64,000 nucleotides of DNA, from assembly GCF_032191775.1 (NCBI RefSeq), contig NZ_CP132507.1, positions 2,691,001 to 2,755,000 of the forward strand. Direction: 5' to 3'. The first letter of the stretch is position 1. Every line of letters begins with the position of its first letter. Positions 42,824 to 51,429 of the stretch are shown here, piece by piece. A model generated the notes under the pieces. The model saw only the letters and a list, made by a program, of their open reading frames with translations. It did not search any database and had not been told where the DNA came from. Origin of the DNA: Rhodoferax mekongensis. Its GTDB lineage: Bacteria > Pseudomonadota > Gammaproteobacteria > Burkholderiales > Burkholderiaceae_C. The position numbers and the translations under genes are program-made.

Positions 42824-44191
42824 TTAGACGTGAAGCAAGAGGTGCTCACGTTCCCACGGAGAGATGACTTTCATGAACTCATCAAACTCCAGCTCCTTGA
42901 TTTCGGAGTAGACCGTAATGAACTCTTTGCCCAGCACCTCGTGTAGATCGGACTCCTTGCGCAGCCAGTCCAGCGCTTCGCCCAGGCTACGTGGCAAGGC
43001 ATAGGGGGACAGGTACGCATCACCCCGCATTTCGGGCTTGGGTTTGATCTTGTTTTTGAGCCCCAGGTATCCGCAAGCCAGCGTCATGGCCATGGCCACG
43101 TAAGGGTTGGCATCAGCACCGATCACCCGGTTTTCCACACGGCGGGCCGCGGGTGACGAAATGGGTGAACGGATACCCACCGTGCGGTTGTCATAACCCC
43201 ACTCGATGTTGATAGGCGCCGCCGTATTGCGGGAAAGACGGCGGTAGCTGTTGACGTAGGGCGCTACCAGCACCATGGCTGCAGGAATGTAGCGCTGCAA
43301 GCCGCCGATGTAATGCATGAATGCTTCGGACGGCGTGCCGTCCTCATTGCTGAACACGTTCTTGCCGGAGGCAATGTCCACCAGGCTTTGGTGTACGTGC
43401 ATGGCACTGCCGGGCTCGCCGGCAATCGGCTTGGCCATGAACGTGGCATACATGTCGTGCCGCATGGCTGCTTCACGGACGGTCCGCTTGAAGAAGAAAA
43501 CTTCATCCGCCAGGCCCAGGGGCTTGTTATGGAAGAAGTTGATTTCCATCTGCCCTGCCCCCACTTCGTGGATCAAGGTGTCGACGTTCAGCTCCATCTT
43601 GTCGGAATACTCGTAGATCTCTTCAAACAAGGGATCGAACTCGTTCACAGCATCAATGCTGTAGGCCTGACGGGAGGTTTCAGCGCGGCCGCTGCGCCCT
43701 ACCGGAGCCCTTAGCAAGGTGTTGGGATCGGTGTTGCGCGCTGTCAGGTAGAACTCCAGCTCAGGCGCCACGATGGGCTGCAGCCCTTCGGCCTCGTACA
43801 GGTCGCACACGCGGCGCAGTACGCTTCGGGGGGCGAAGGGCACCAGCTTACCTTCATGGTCAAAGCAATCGTGAATCACTTGGGCTGTGGGATCAGCCGC
43901 CCACGGAACGATACGCACGGACGAGGGGTCCGGCCGCAATTGCATGTCTTTGTCGGTGGGGTCGATCACGTCATAGTAAGGGCCGCTTTCGGGGAACTCG
44001 CCCGTCACGCCCATGGCCACAATGGCTTGGGGCAAACGCATGCCACGGTCTTCTGTGAACTTGGCACGGGGCAAAATTTTTCCGCGAGCAACACCCGTCA
44101 AGTCAGGCACCAGACATTCGACTTCGGTGACACGCCGCTCGTTGAGCCATTGCTCCAGATCGTTGAAATTCATCGTTTTGTTTTCAGTCAT
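42824..44191 (-). CDS. puuA: Gamma-glutamylputrescine synthetase-like ligase
   Basis: Glutamine-synthetase-fold ligase of 455 residues close in pattern to PuuA: CLVPDLTGVARGKILPRAKF, PELEFYLTARNTDPN, VGAGQMEINFFHNKP, GSAMHVHQSLVD, PYVNSYRRLSRNTAAP and the adenylate/metal site around RVENRVIGADANPYVA. Known for PuuA: ATP-dependent joining of glutamate to putrescine. ATG 44191 has AGGAG with 9-base spacing. Divergent from the MocR gene. Confidence 0.9.
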   Translation of the reverse strand: MTENKTMNFNDLEQWLNERRVTEVECLVPDLTGVARGKILPRAKFTEDRGMRLPQAIVAMGVTGEFPESGPYYDVIDPTDKDMQLRPDPSSVRIVPWAADPTAQVIHDCFDHEGKLVPFAPRSVLRRVCDLYEAEGLQPIVAPELEFYLTARNTDPNTLLRAPVGRSGRAETSRQAYSIDAVNEFDPLFEEIYEYSDKMELNVDTLIHEVGAGQMEINFFHNKPLGLADEVFFFKRTVREAAMRHDMYATFMAKPIAGEPGSAMHVHQSLVDIASGKNVFSNEDGTPSEAFMHYIGGLQRYIPAAMVLVAPYVNSYRRLSRNTAAPINIEWGYDNRTVGIRSPISSPAARRVENRVIGADANPYVAMAMTLACGYLGLKNKIKPKPEMRGDAYLSPYALPRSLGEALDWLRKESDLHEVLGKEFITVYSEIKELEFDEFMKVISPWEREHLLLHV

Positions 44192-44255
44192 TTTTCATCT
44201 CCTTGAAACGTTGCCGGCCTTGAAAGTCCTTGGCACAACGCTTGCAACAAATTCA

Positions 44256-44322
44256 TTCTGGTGCAGAATTGGCTTCAAACCGGAGCCATTTAAACGGCCT
44301 CCATGGTGCCACTTTAACCGGA
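44256..44322. promoter_or_regulatory. Candidate operators in the puuA-mocR intergenic region
   Basis: The gap between divergent puuA and the MocR gene holds an inverted repeat TTCTG-GTG-CAGAA (44256-44268) and a direct repeat AACCGGA (44278-44284 and 44316-44322) with a related TTTAAACGG between. MocR regulators often bind direct repeats in such gaps; this is a candidate only. Confidence 0.4.
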
Positions 44323-44332
44323 CAAAGCCGAA

Positions 44333-45793
44333 TTGCTGTCAGAACTTATCCTGAGTGAAATGCACCAGCTGGCCGACAAAGGCATGCCGCTGCACCGCCA
44401 GCTTTACGAGGCCATGAGGCGCGCCATCCTCGAAGGCAAGCTCCATGCCGGCGACAAGCTTCCTTCCAGCCGGGAACTCACCCAAGATCTGGACCTCTCC
44501 CGGAACACCGTGGTGGCCGCCGTCAACCAGTTGGTGACGGAGGGCTATCTGGTCAGCCGTGTAGGCAGCGGCACCTACGTCAATGACCAAACGCGACCCA
44601 TCACACGACTTCGACCGGCACGTGCACACACTCACACCGGACTGTCTAACCGGGGTGTGGCTGTATCCACCCAGTTCACATCAGCGCAATTGGAGGTCCA
44701 ACCTTTCACCCCCGGCGTTGCGGATTTCAGTGCCTTCCCGGTCTCCCTGTGGCAGCGCCTCCAGAACAAACACTGGCGCATGACCTACCCGGACATGCTG
44801 GACTACTCCTATGGCGGGGGCCACACCCCCTTGCGCCGTGCAGTCGCGGATTACCTTCGGGTCTCACGCAGTGTTCCAGTGGAAGTAGAACAAGTCATCA
44901 TCACTAACGGTACCCAACAATCGCTGGACCTGTGCGCGCACATGTTGGCAGACTATGGCGATACTGTCTGGATGGAAGACCCTGCGTACTGGGGCGCTGT
45001 CAAGGCATTCACGGCAGCAGGCTTGAAGCTCCACGCTGTGGCGGTGGACCCCCAGGGCATGGCGCCTTCCGCCGTCGATGAAAAGCACCCGCCAAGGCTG
45101 ATTTACACAACCCCTTCTCACCAATATCCCACGGGGGCTGTCATGTCCCTGGCAAGGCGTCAGCAGCTGTTGGCGCTGGGGCAACAGCACAACGCGTGGA
45201 TTCTGGAGGATGACTACGACAGCGAATTCCGTTTCAGCGGCCCCCCCTTGTCGTCACTGGCAGGGTTGGATACGGACAGCAGGGTTTTGTACCTCGGGTC
45301 ATTTTCCAAGGTGCTGTATCCGGGCTTGAAGCTGGGCTACCTCGTCGTCCCCAAGAGTCTGGCTGCTGCATTCAAACAAGCGCACTATGACCTGAACCGG
45401 CCGGGACAACTTCCCTTGCAAGCGGCCCTGGCGGAGTTCATCGAGCTGGGGCACTTCGCCGCGGCACTGCGCAAAGCCCGCCAGAGCTACGCCCAGCGGC
45501 GCAAATGCCTGCTGGATGCGTTGCAACCGGTATTGGGCGACCGCGCAAGCATCAGTGGTGCTGAGCAAGGTCTGCATCTTTGCCTGCAACTGCCCACAGA
45601 AGTGGACGATGAAGCCCTGGCGCGGCGCATCGGTCAGGCGGGGATGGTGGTGCGACCGCTATCTGCTTATTGCCTGCAACGCCAAGACGCCAAGGGGCTG
45701 GTCATCGGCTACGGCTACGCCACGCTGGGTGACATCGCCCATTGGGGGCCAGTATTGGCTCGGCTGGTCTCGAACGCTATAGAAGGTCTTTGA
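44333..45793 (+). CDS. MocR-type (GntR/aminotransferase) regulator
   Basis: A 486-residue fusion: N-terminal GntR winged helix (PLHRQLYEAMRRAILEGKL, LPSSRELTQDLDLSRNTVVAAV) and a fold type I aminotransferase-like domain with ITNGTQQSLDL, YTTPSHQYPTG, LEDDYDSEFRF and the PLP lysine in LGSFSKVLYPGLKLGY. Such proteins sense PLP or amines; next to puuA it probably controls polyamine catabolism. Start uncertain: TTG 44333 or ATG 44360, neither with a clear ribosome site; an in-frame TAA at 44315 limits the 5' end. The 3' end overlaps puuB by 17 bases. Confidence 0.88.
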   Translation: MLSELILSEMHQLADKGMPLHRQLYEAMRRAILEGKLHAGDKLPSSRELTQDLDLSRNTVVAAVNQLVTEGYLVSRVGSGTYVNDQTRPITRLRPARAHTHTGLSNRGVAVSTQFTSAQLEVQPFTPGVADFSAFPVSLWQRLQNKHWRMTYPDMLDYSYGGGHTPLRRAVADYLRVSRSVPVEVEQVIITNGTQQSLDLCAHMLADYGDTVWMEDPAYWGAVKAFTAAGLKLHAVAVDPQGMAPSAVDEKHPPRLIYTTPSHQYPTGAVMSLARRQQLLALGQQHNAWILEDDYDSEFRFSGPPLSSLAGLDTDSRVLYLGSFSKVLYPGLKLGYLVVPKSLAAAFKQAHYDLNRPGQLPLQAALAEFIELGHFAAALRKARQSYAQRRKCLLDALQPVLGDRASISGAEQGLHLCLQLPTEVDDEALARRIGQAGMVVRPLSAYCLQRQDAKGLVIGYGYATLGDIAHWGPVLARLVSNAIEGL

Positions 45794-47081
45794 GCTGGTG
45801 ATACGCCATGCCCAGCACCAAGCTGGGCATGCGCAGCAAACGCCCGCCGGGGAAGCGACGGTGCTGGATGCGGGCAAACATATCCAGGCGTTTTGCCTGA
45901 CCGTCGATTGCTTGTGCCACCAAGCGGCCCGCCAAACCCGTGAGCGCGACCCCATGGCCACTGAAGCCCTGCAGGTAATAGATGTTGGAGTCTAGCCGAC
46001 CGAAATCCGGTGCTCTGCTCATGCTGATGTCGACGAAACCGCCCCACACATAGTCCACAGCAACGTCTTTCAGCTCCGGAAAAGCAGCCGCCATGCGCTT
46101 GGACATTTTTTGTTTGAGATGGGCTGGGGTAGCTGTGGAATAGCTAACACCACCACCGAACAGCATGCGATGGTCTGCACTGAAACGAAAGTAGTCGACC
46201 GCAAAATTGTTGTCGCAGACAGCAGCATTACCGGGCAGCAAGGCCCGAGCGGCAGATTCCCCCAAGGGCTCTGTGCCGATGATGTACGTGCCGACGGGCA
46301 TGATGCGTGCACTGATCTCCGGAGCCACCTCGGGGCCGATTTCCGGCAGGGCACAGTTACCGGCCAGCACCGCAAATTGGGCACTTACAGAACCGCTTGC
46401 AGTCGACGCCCGAACCGTGGATCCTCTCTGAAGCCCGGTCACTGCTGAGTATTCAAAAACCTGAACGCCTGCGGCCAGAGCAGCACGTGCCAAGCCCAAA
46501 CCGTATTTCAGGGGATGCAGATGTCCTGACTGCCCTTCCCACGTTGCTGCGCAGTATCGTGGGCTGCGAATGTGCTGCTCAAGTGCATCGCCGGTCAGCC
46601 ACTCGGTCGCGAATCCGTAGTCGCGCTCCAGCGTCACCGCATCTTCCCGTAGAGCCTTGGCTTTGCGCGGGCTGTCGGCCACTGTCAGGTAGCCTTTGAC
46701 CACATCGCATTCAATGCCGTGCTGGGCTACGCGCTCTTGCAACAATGCAACCGCCTCCAGCGACATGTCCCAGACCTGCCTCGCCACCGATGCGCCGGCC
46801 TGCTCCTCGTAGGGCCTCTGTCCGCTGGCCAGCCCGACGATGAACTGTCCGCCATTGCGACCCGAAGCGCCACTGCAAATGCGGTCGGCCTCCAGCAAGG
46901 CCACCGTATAGCCCGCAGCCCGCAAGTCCAAGGCAGTACACAAGCCCGCAAAACCGCCCCCGACCACGACCACATCTACGGTCACGTCACCCTGCAAGGG
47001 CGCACAGGGCTGCGGACGCCGCACACTGGCCTCGTAGTAGCTATGGCGGTTGAGCTGGGTGTCGGACTGAAGCAAGGACAT
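45777..47081 (-). CDS. puuB: FAD-dependent gamma-glutamylputrescine oxidase-like
   Basis: DAO-family oxidase of about 434 residues: Rossmann motif VVVVGGGFAGLCTALDLRAAGY, the GASGRNGGQ flavin signature, and C-terminal YLQGFSGHGVALTGLAGRLVA. Matches PuuB/YgaF-like oxidases that deaminate gamma-glutamyl amines. ATG 47081; an upstream GTG would overlap the agmatinase stop. The gene follows speB closely. Confidence 0.88.
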   Translation of the reverse strand: MSLLQSDTQLNRHSYYEASVRRPQPCAPLQGDVTVDVVVVGGGFAGLCTALDLRAAGYTVALLEADRICSGASGRNGGQFIVGLASGQRPYEEQAGASVARQVWDMSLEAVALLQERVAQHGIECDVVKGYLTVADSPRKAKALREDAVTLERDYGFATEWLTGDALEQHIRSPRYCAATWEGQSGHLHPLKYGLGLARAALAAGVQVFEYSAVTGLQRGSTVRASTASGSVSAQFAVLAGNCALPEIGPEVAPEISARIMPVGTYIIGTEPLGESAARALLPGNAAVCDNNFAVDYFRFSADHRMLFGGGVSYSTATPAHLKQKMSKRMAAAFPELKDVAVDYVWGGFVDISMSRAPDFGRLDSNIYYLQGFSGHGVALTGLAGRLVAQAIDGQAKRLDMFARIQHRRFPGGRLLRMPSLVLGMAYHQLKDLL

Positions 47082-47092
47082 GGTGCGCGGCC

Positions 47093-48016
47093 TCACGCCT
47101 TCGCGGTTTTGGCGATCTGACCACTCAAATAGGTCCAGACAAAAGTGGCAGCTGCATTGCTGGTGAGTTCGGCGTGGTCATAGGCGGGTGCAACCTCCAC
47201 ACAGTCCATGCCGACGAAATGCAGTGGGGCCAGTTCTTCGAGCAGAGTCAGCACCTGGGAACTGGTCATTCCGCCCGGCTCTGGAGTGCCGGTCCCGGGC
47301 GCAAAGGCAGGGTCCAGGCAATCGATATCCAAAGTCAGATAACAAGGGGTATCGCCCAAGCGCTCCCGGATCTGGGTGATCACACCCGCTAAGCCTGCAC
47401 CATCCCGCCCCCTCAAATCCCGAGCAGTGAATATCAGACCGCCTTGATCTTTCACATATTCGCGGGCAGCGCGCTCACCGCTGGAGCGCAGTCCGATTTG
47501 AACTGTTTTCTCAGGAACGACCAGTCCTTCCTGAATGGCTTCATACGTCCATGTGCCGTGGCCCGAGGGTTCACCAAAATGGTCTTCCCATGTGTCGCAA
47601 TGTGCATCGAAATGAATCAATGCCACCTGGCCATGCCGGCGATTGAGGGCACGCAGCAAAGGCAATGTCACCGAATGGTCGCCCCCGAGAAAAACGCAAT
47701 GGTGCTTGTCCATCAATAGCGCCGCTTGTGTCTCGATAGCCTCACGCACCACCGTCAGTGGAGAGGCGTTCGGCAGCGCCATATCACCGGCATCACCCAG
47801 ATGAGCCAATGGAGACACCTCAAACACGGGGTGCAGTCCGTCACACAGCATCAATGAGGCGCGACGGATCTCCTGGGGACCGAAGCGGGCGCCCGGCCGG
47901 TTGGTAACCGCACCATCAAATGGAATGCCCGCCAGGGCATAGGCCTGTCCGGCGAGCGCCTGACTGGCGAGAAAACGGTTGCTGTTGCTGGCGTAAGCGA
48001 ATTGGCCGATACCCAT
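47093..48016 (-). CDS. speB: Agmatinase
   Basis: Ureohydrolase of 307 residues that converts agmatine to putrescine and urea. Manganese ligands: GGDHSVTLPLL, FDAHCDTWED and DIDCLDPAFAPGTGTPEPGG. AGIPFDGAVTNRPGARFGPQ is the usual N-terminal block. ATG 48016 gives MGIGQFAY. It feeds putrescine to the adjacent PuuB/PuuA steps. Confidence 0.93.
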   Translation of the reverse strand: MGIGQFAYASNSNRFLASQALAGQAYALAGIPFDGAVTNRPGARFGPQEIRRASLMLCDGLHPVFEVSPLAHLGDAGDMALPNASPLTVVREAIETQAALLMDKHHCVFLGGDHSVTLPLLRALNRRHGQVALIHFDAHCDTWEDHFGEPSGHGTWTYEAIQEGLVVPEKTVQIGLRSSGERAAREYVKDQGGLIFTARDLRGRDGAGLAGVITQIRERLGDTPCYLTLDIDCLDPAFAPGTGTPEPGGMTSSQVLTLLEELAPLHFVGMDCVEVAPAYDHAELTSNAAATFVWTYLSGQIAKTAKA

Positions 48017-48154
48017 GGTCGTTGTCCAGGAAAGAGTTATTTGATCGAAGAGCGAAGTTAACTGATCGCCTCTTGCGGACTGGTGCCACTTCGCACGCGC
48101 TGATTGGTGTAGGCTCCCGCACTTTGCGGCATCCGCCGCTCGATATAACGCCCC

Positions 48155-49102
48155 ATGCATTCCAACAACGCCCGCCCCCGCTTGTTTTCCTACGCCCTTC
48201 TGGCCATGAGCATGGCTCTGGTGGGTAGCTATGTGGCACTGTCCAAGCCCTTGGTGCTGGTGCTGCCGGTGTTTTTGTTGGCGTGGTTGCGGTTCGGCAT
48301 CGGAGGCTTGGCCACCCTGCATTGGCTCAAGCGCCCGGCCGATGAGTTGCCCATGTCACCCGCCACCCGAAAATATCTCTTTCTGGAATCTTTTTTCGGC
48401 AATTTCCTTTTCTCCATCTGCATGCTTTTCGGTGTCAGCATGACCACGGCAGTCTCTGCAGGCGTGATCATGGCGGCCATTCCGGCGGTGGTGGCGCTGA
48501 TGAGCTGGGTGTTTCTGAAGGAAAAAATCAACAGCCGCACCTGGGCTGCAGTCGTATGCAGTGCGTTGGGCATCGGTTTGCTTGCGCTATCAAAAAATGA
48601 GCTGCACGCGCATACTCCATCGGCGCCAGAGGCCAATTCAACCTTTCATAACCCTTTGCTCGGGAACGCGCTGGTCTTTGCTGCTGTGTTGTGTGAAGCT
48701 GCGTACGCCGTGATCGCCAAGAAGCTGACGGGCGCCCTCAGCCCCCGACGGATTACCGCCTTGATCAACTTGTGGGGCTTTGCGCTGATGACCCCCTTCG
48801 GCCTCTACATCGCGTGGTCGTTCAACTTCTCTGCTGTATCGCCGGGGTCGTGGCTCTTGCTGGTGTTTTACGCGTTGGCCGCCAGCGTGTGGACGGTATG
48901 GCTTTGGATGAGCGGACTCAAAAACGTGCCCGCATCACGGGCCGGTGTTTTCACCGTGATGTTGCCGATCTCTGCCGCCGTTGTCGGCGTGGTGGTCTTG
49001 GGAGAGCCATTGGGCGGCTTGCAGCTTCTTGCTTTCGGCATTGCGCTGCTCAGCGTGGTGCTGGCGACCCTGCCTGGCAAAGACAGCACAGGCTCACATT
49101 AA
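48155..49102 (+). CDS. EamA/DMT family transporter
   Basis: Ten-helix exporter-type protein of 315 residues with two EamA repeats, for example SYALLAMSMALVGSYVALSK and AVLCEAAYAVIAKKLTGALS, and VMLPISAAVVGVVVLGEPLG near the end. Substrate unknown. Residues 144-161 between the halves are encoded by a dispersed-repeat copy. The last 9 bases overlap rraA on the other strand. Confidence 0.88.
   Translation: MHSNNARPRLFSYALLAMSMALVGSYVALSKPLVLVLPVFLLAWLRFGIGGLATLHWLKRPADELPMSPATRKYLFLESFFGNFLFSICMLFGVSMTTAVSAGVIMAAIPAVVALMSWVFLKEKINSRTWAAVVCSALGIGLLALSKNELHAHTPSAPEANSTFHNPLLGNALVFAAVLCEAAYAVIAKKLTGALSPRRITALINLWGFALMTPFGLYIAWSFNFSAVSPGSWLLLVFYALAASVWTVWLWMSGLKNVPASRAGVFTVMLPISAAVVGVVVLGEPLGGLQLLAFGIALLSVVLATLPGKDSTGSH
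48586..48638 (+). repeat. Dispersed repeat copy G, inside the EamA gene
   Basis: GCTATCAAAAAATGAGCTGC then ACGCGCATACTCCATCGGCG and CCAGAGGCCAATT. Read sense and in frame, encoding ALSKNELHAHTPSAPEANS in the loop between the two halves of the transporter. Confidence 0.78.
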
Positions 49103-49627
49103 TGGCTTGCTGCTGACCACCACTCCGTCGCAGTCCGCATAGAGCCACTCACCGGGGCGCACCCACACGCCCTGAATACGCACAGGCAGCTGCACCAGTC
49201 CCTGCTGACGTTTTTCTGTGGGCAATGGCATGGGGGCCAAGGCACGGATACCCACCTGTTGTTGCTCCAGCTCGGCCAGATCCCGCACACAACCGTCAAT
49301 CAACACACCGGCCCAACCATTGCGGGCTGCCGCTGCGGCCAGATTGCCCCCCAATAACGCGCGGCGCAGAGAAGCACCACCGTCCACGACCAGAACCTGC
49401 GCAACCCGGCCGGTGGGCGTATCGATCCAGCCCTGCGAGTCCACCGCCTGCTTGACGAAGGTGTTGTCCTCAAAACATTGAACCGTATAGACCGGCCCCA
49501 TGAAGCTTTTCAATCCGCCGAAGTCCTTGAAGACGGGCGGAAGGACACGGAAATCGCCACTCTGATCGTTCTTGTGAACATCGCAAAAATCACAGGTCGA
49601 AAATGGTGCATGGGCCGGGGTAGACAC
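49094..49627 (-). CDS. rraA: RraA family protein
   Basis: A 177-residue RraA-fold protein: TCDFCDVHKN start, VFKDFGGLKSFMGPVYTVQCFEDN, VDGGASLRRALLGGNLAAAAARNGWAG and IDGCVRDLAEL. The family includes the RNase E inhibitor RraA and class II 4-hydroxy-4-methyl-2-oxoglutarate aldolases; the GNLAA and GxVRD motifs are shared by both, so the role here is not settled. Confidence 0.88.
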   Translation of the reverse strand: MSTPAHAPFSTCDFCDVHKNDQSGDFRVLPPVFKDFGGLKSFMGPVYTVQCFEDNTFVKQAVDSQGWIDTPTGRVAQVLVVDGGASLRRALLGGNLAAAAARNGWAGVLIDGCVRDLAELEQQQVGIRALAPMPLPTEKRQQGLVQLPVRIQGVWVRPGEWLYADCDGVVVSSKPLM

Positions 49628-49804
49628 GTGGGGACTCCTTGGTGTGTGGTTTCAGGCAATTCTCCAATGAAAAAAACAACATTCCCCTAGGAAAATTGAC
49701 GTAGCGCCCTTGGATTCACGCTTTTTTGCCATTAGCATGTGCTCTACCAGTGAAGAAGCTGTTTTTTGCTGGCGGTAAATCAACTTCTAAAAGGACAATC
49801 AATC

Positions 49805-50248
49805 ATGGCAACTGCGAAAAAAGCACCGGCAAAGAAAGCCGCTGCTCCAGCAAAGAAGGCTGCTCCCGCTACCAAAGCTGCAGCTCCCGCAAAGAAAGTA
49901 GCCGCTAAGGCAGCCCCCGCCAAGAAGGCCGCGGCTCCAGCCAAGAAAGCTGCAGCCCCTGCGAAGAAAGTAGCTGCGAAGAAGGCTCCTGCCAAGAAGC
50001 GCACCGTGAACGCTGCATTCATGAAGGCTTTGACACCTAGCGCCGCATTGGCTGCTGTGGTGGGTGCAGCTGCTCTGCCACGCACTGAAGTCGTGAGCAA
50101 GCTGTGGGCATACATCAAGAAGAATGGCCTGCAAGACGCAGTCAACAAGCGCAACATCAACGCGGATGCCAAGCTCAAGGAAATCTTCGGCAAGGCCCAA
50201 GTGACCATGTTTGAATTGGCTGGCCTGATCGGCAAGCACCTGAAGTAA
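49805..50248 (+). CDS. Histone H1-like protein with SWIB/MDM2 domain
   Basis: A 147-residue protein. Residues 1-75 are low-complexity Ala/Lys/Pro repeats of the type APAKKAA, like the tails of bacterial H1-like proteins; the rest is a SWIB/MDM2-like domain (LPRTEVVSKLWAYIKKNGLQ, INADAKLKEIFGKAQVTMFEL). Inference: DNA compaction or nucleoid binding, as for chlamydial SWIB proteins. ATG 49805 follows AAGGA. A strong terminator lies 22 bases after the stop. Confidence 0.9.
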   Translation: MATAKKAPAKKAAAPAKKAAPATKAAAPAKKVAAKAAPAKKAAAPAKKAAAPAKKVAAKKAPAKKRTVNAAFMKALTPSAALAAVVGAAALPRTEVVSKLWAYIKKNGLQDAVNKRNINADAKLKEIFGKAQVTMFELAGLIGKHLK

Positions 50249-50270
50249 GACGCGCAAGCGCACATCCCCA

Positions 50271-50299
50271 AAGAGGCCGGAGTGACCCGGCCTTTTTTT
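50271..50299 (+). terminator. Intrinsic terminator after the SWIB gene
   Basis: AGGCCGG-AGTGAC-CCGGCCT followed by seven T residues. Confidence 0.9.
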
Positions 50300-50418
50300 G
50301 TTTCTATCCATTTGTCACATGGGTGACTGGTGCCAATCCCCATAAGGGAAAGTCGCTAGTCGTTATTGGTGCAGACAACGAATCTGCGCCCTACTGCGTG
50401 CCTAGAATCCACCCCCTC

Positions 50419-51429
50419 ATGCTGCGATTCATCTTCACACGACTGAGCCTGATCATTCCGACATTCTTCGGCATGACACTGCTCGCATTCTTCCTGATCC
50501 GGTTGGTCCCCGGCGATCCCATCGAAACCCTGGCCGGCGAACGCGGCATTGACGCTGCACGCCATGCAGTGCTCCTCAAGGAGTACGGTCTGGACCAGCC
50601 AGTCATGGTGCAGTACGGCATCTACATTGCCAAAGTACTCAAAGGCGACTTGGGCAAATCCATCATCACCCAGGAACCCGTCCTGAGTGAATTCGCCACC
50701 CTGTTCCCTGCCACCATCGAGTTGGCAGTGTGCGCCATCATTTTTGCCTTGTTGATCGGCATACCCGCCGGCATCATTGCGGCTGTCAAACGCAATTCGT
50801 TCCTGGACCATGGCGTGATGGGCGTATCGCTCACGGGCTATTCCATGCCGATTTTCTGGTGGGGCTTGCTGCTGATTCTTCTGTTTTCCGTGCAGCTGGA
50901 TCTGACGCCGGTGTCCGGCCGGATCGCGGTGCAGCACTTCATTGAACCGGTCACCGGCTTTCTGCTCATTGATACCTTGTTGGCCGGCGAGACTGCCGCC
51001 TTCTGGTCCGCAGCCTCTCACCTGATATTGCCCACCATCGTTTTGGGCACCAACCCGCTGGCTGTGATCGCGCGCATGACACGCTCGGCCATGCTGGAGG
51101 TGATGGGGGAAGACTACATCCGCACCGCAAGAGCCAAAGGCCTGACCGGGCTGCGGGTGGTCGCAGTCCATGCGCTGCGCAATGCCATGATTCCCGTGAT
51201 TACGGTGATCGGACTTCAGGTGGGCGTGTTGTTCACCGGGGCCATCCTGACCGAAACCATCTTCTCGTGGCCGGGTGTGGGGAAGTGGCTGATCGAAGCC
51301 ATCAGCCGGCGTGACTACCCGGTCCTGCAAGGCGGCATGCTGCTGTTGGGCCTGATGGTCATGACGGTCAACCTGTTGGTGGATATCACCTACGGCATCA
51401 TCAACCCACGCATCCGCCACCAGAAATAA
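50419..51429 (+). CDS. dppB: Dipeptide ABC permease DppB
   Basis: Permease of 336 residues: MLRFIFTRLSLIIPTFFGMT start, the FFLIRLVPGDPIE block, EAA loop EDYIRTARAKGLTGLRVVAVHALRNA, and FSWPGVGKWLIEAISRRDYPVLQGG of DppB/OppB proteins. ATG 50419 has no obvious ribosome site; TAGAAT at 50403-50408 might be a -10 giving a very short leader. The stop overlaps dppC (TAATG). Confidence 0.94.
   Translation: MLRFIFTRLSLIIPTFFGMTLLAFFLIRLVPGDPIETLAGERGIDAARHAVLLKEYGLDQPVMVQYGIYIAKVLKGDLGKSIITQEPVLSEFATLFPATIELAVCAIIFALLIGIPAGIIAAVKRNSFLDHGVMGVSLTGYSMPIFWWGLLLILLFSVQLDLTPVSGRIAVQHFIEPVTGFLLIDTLLAGETAAFWSAASHLILPTIVLGTNPLAVIARMTRSAMLEVMGEDYIRTARAKGLTGLRVVAVHALRNAMIPVITVIGLQVGVLFTGAILTETIFSWPGVGKWLIEAISRRDYPVLQGGMLLLGLMVMTVNLLVDITYGIINPRIRHQK

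Noticed and set aside
49799-50343. Minus-strand frames rich in Ala/Gly/Phe opposite the histone-like gene
   Set aside because: They are the complement of the Ala/Lys/Pro repeat and have no start context.
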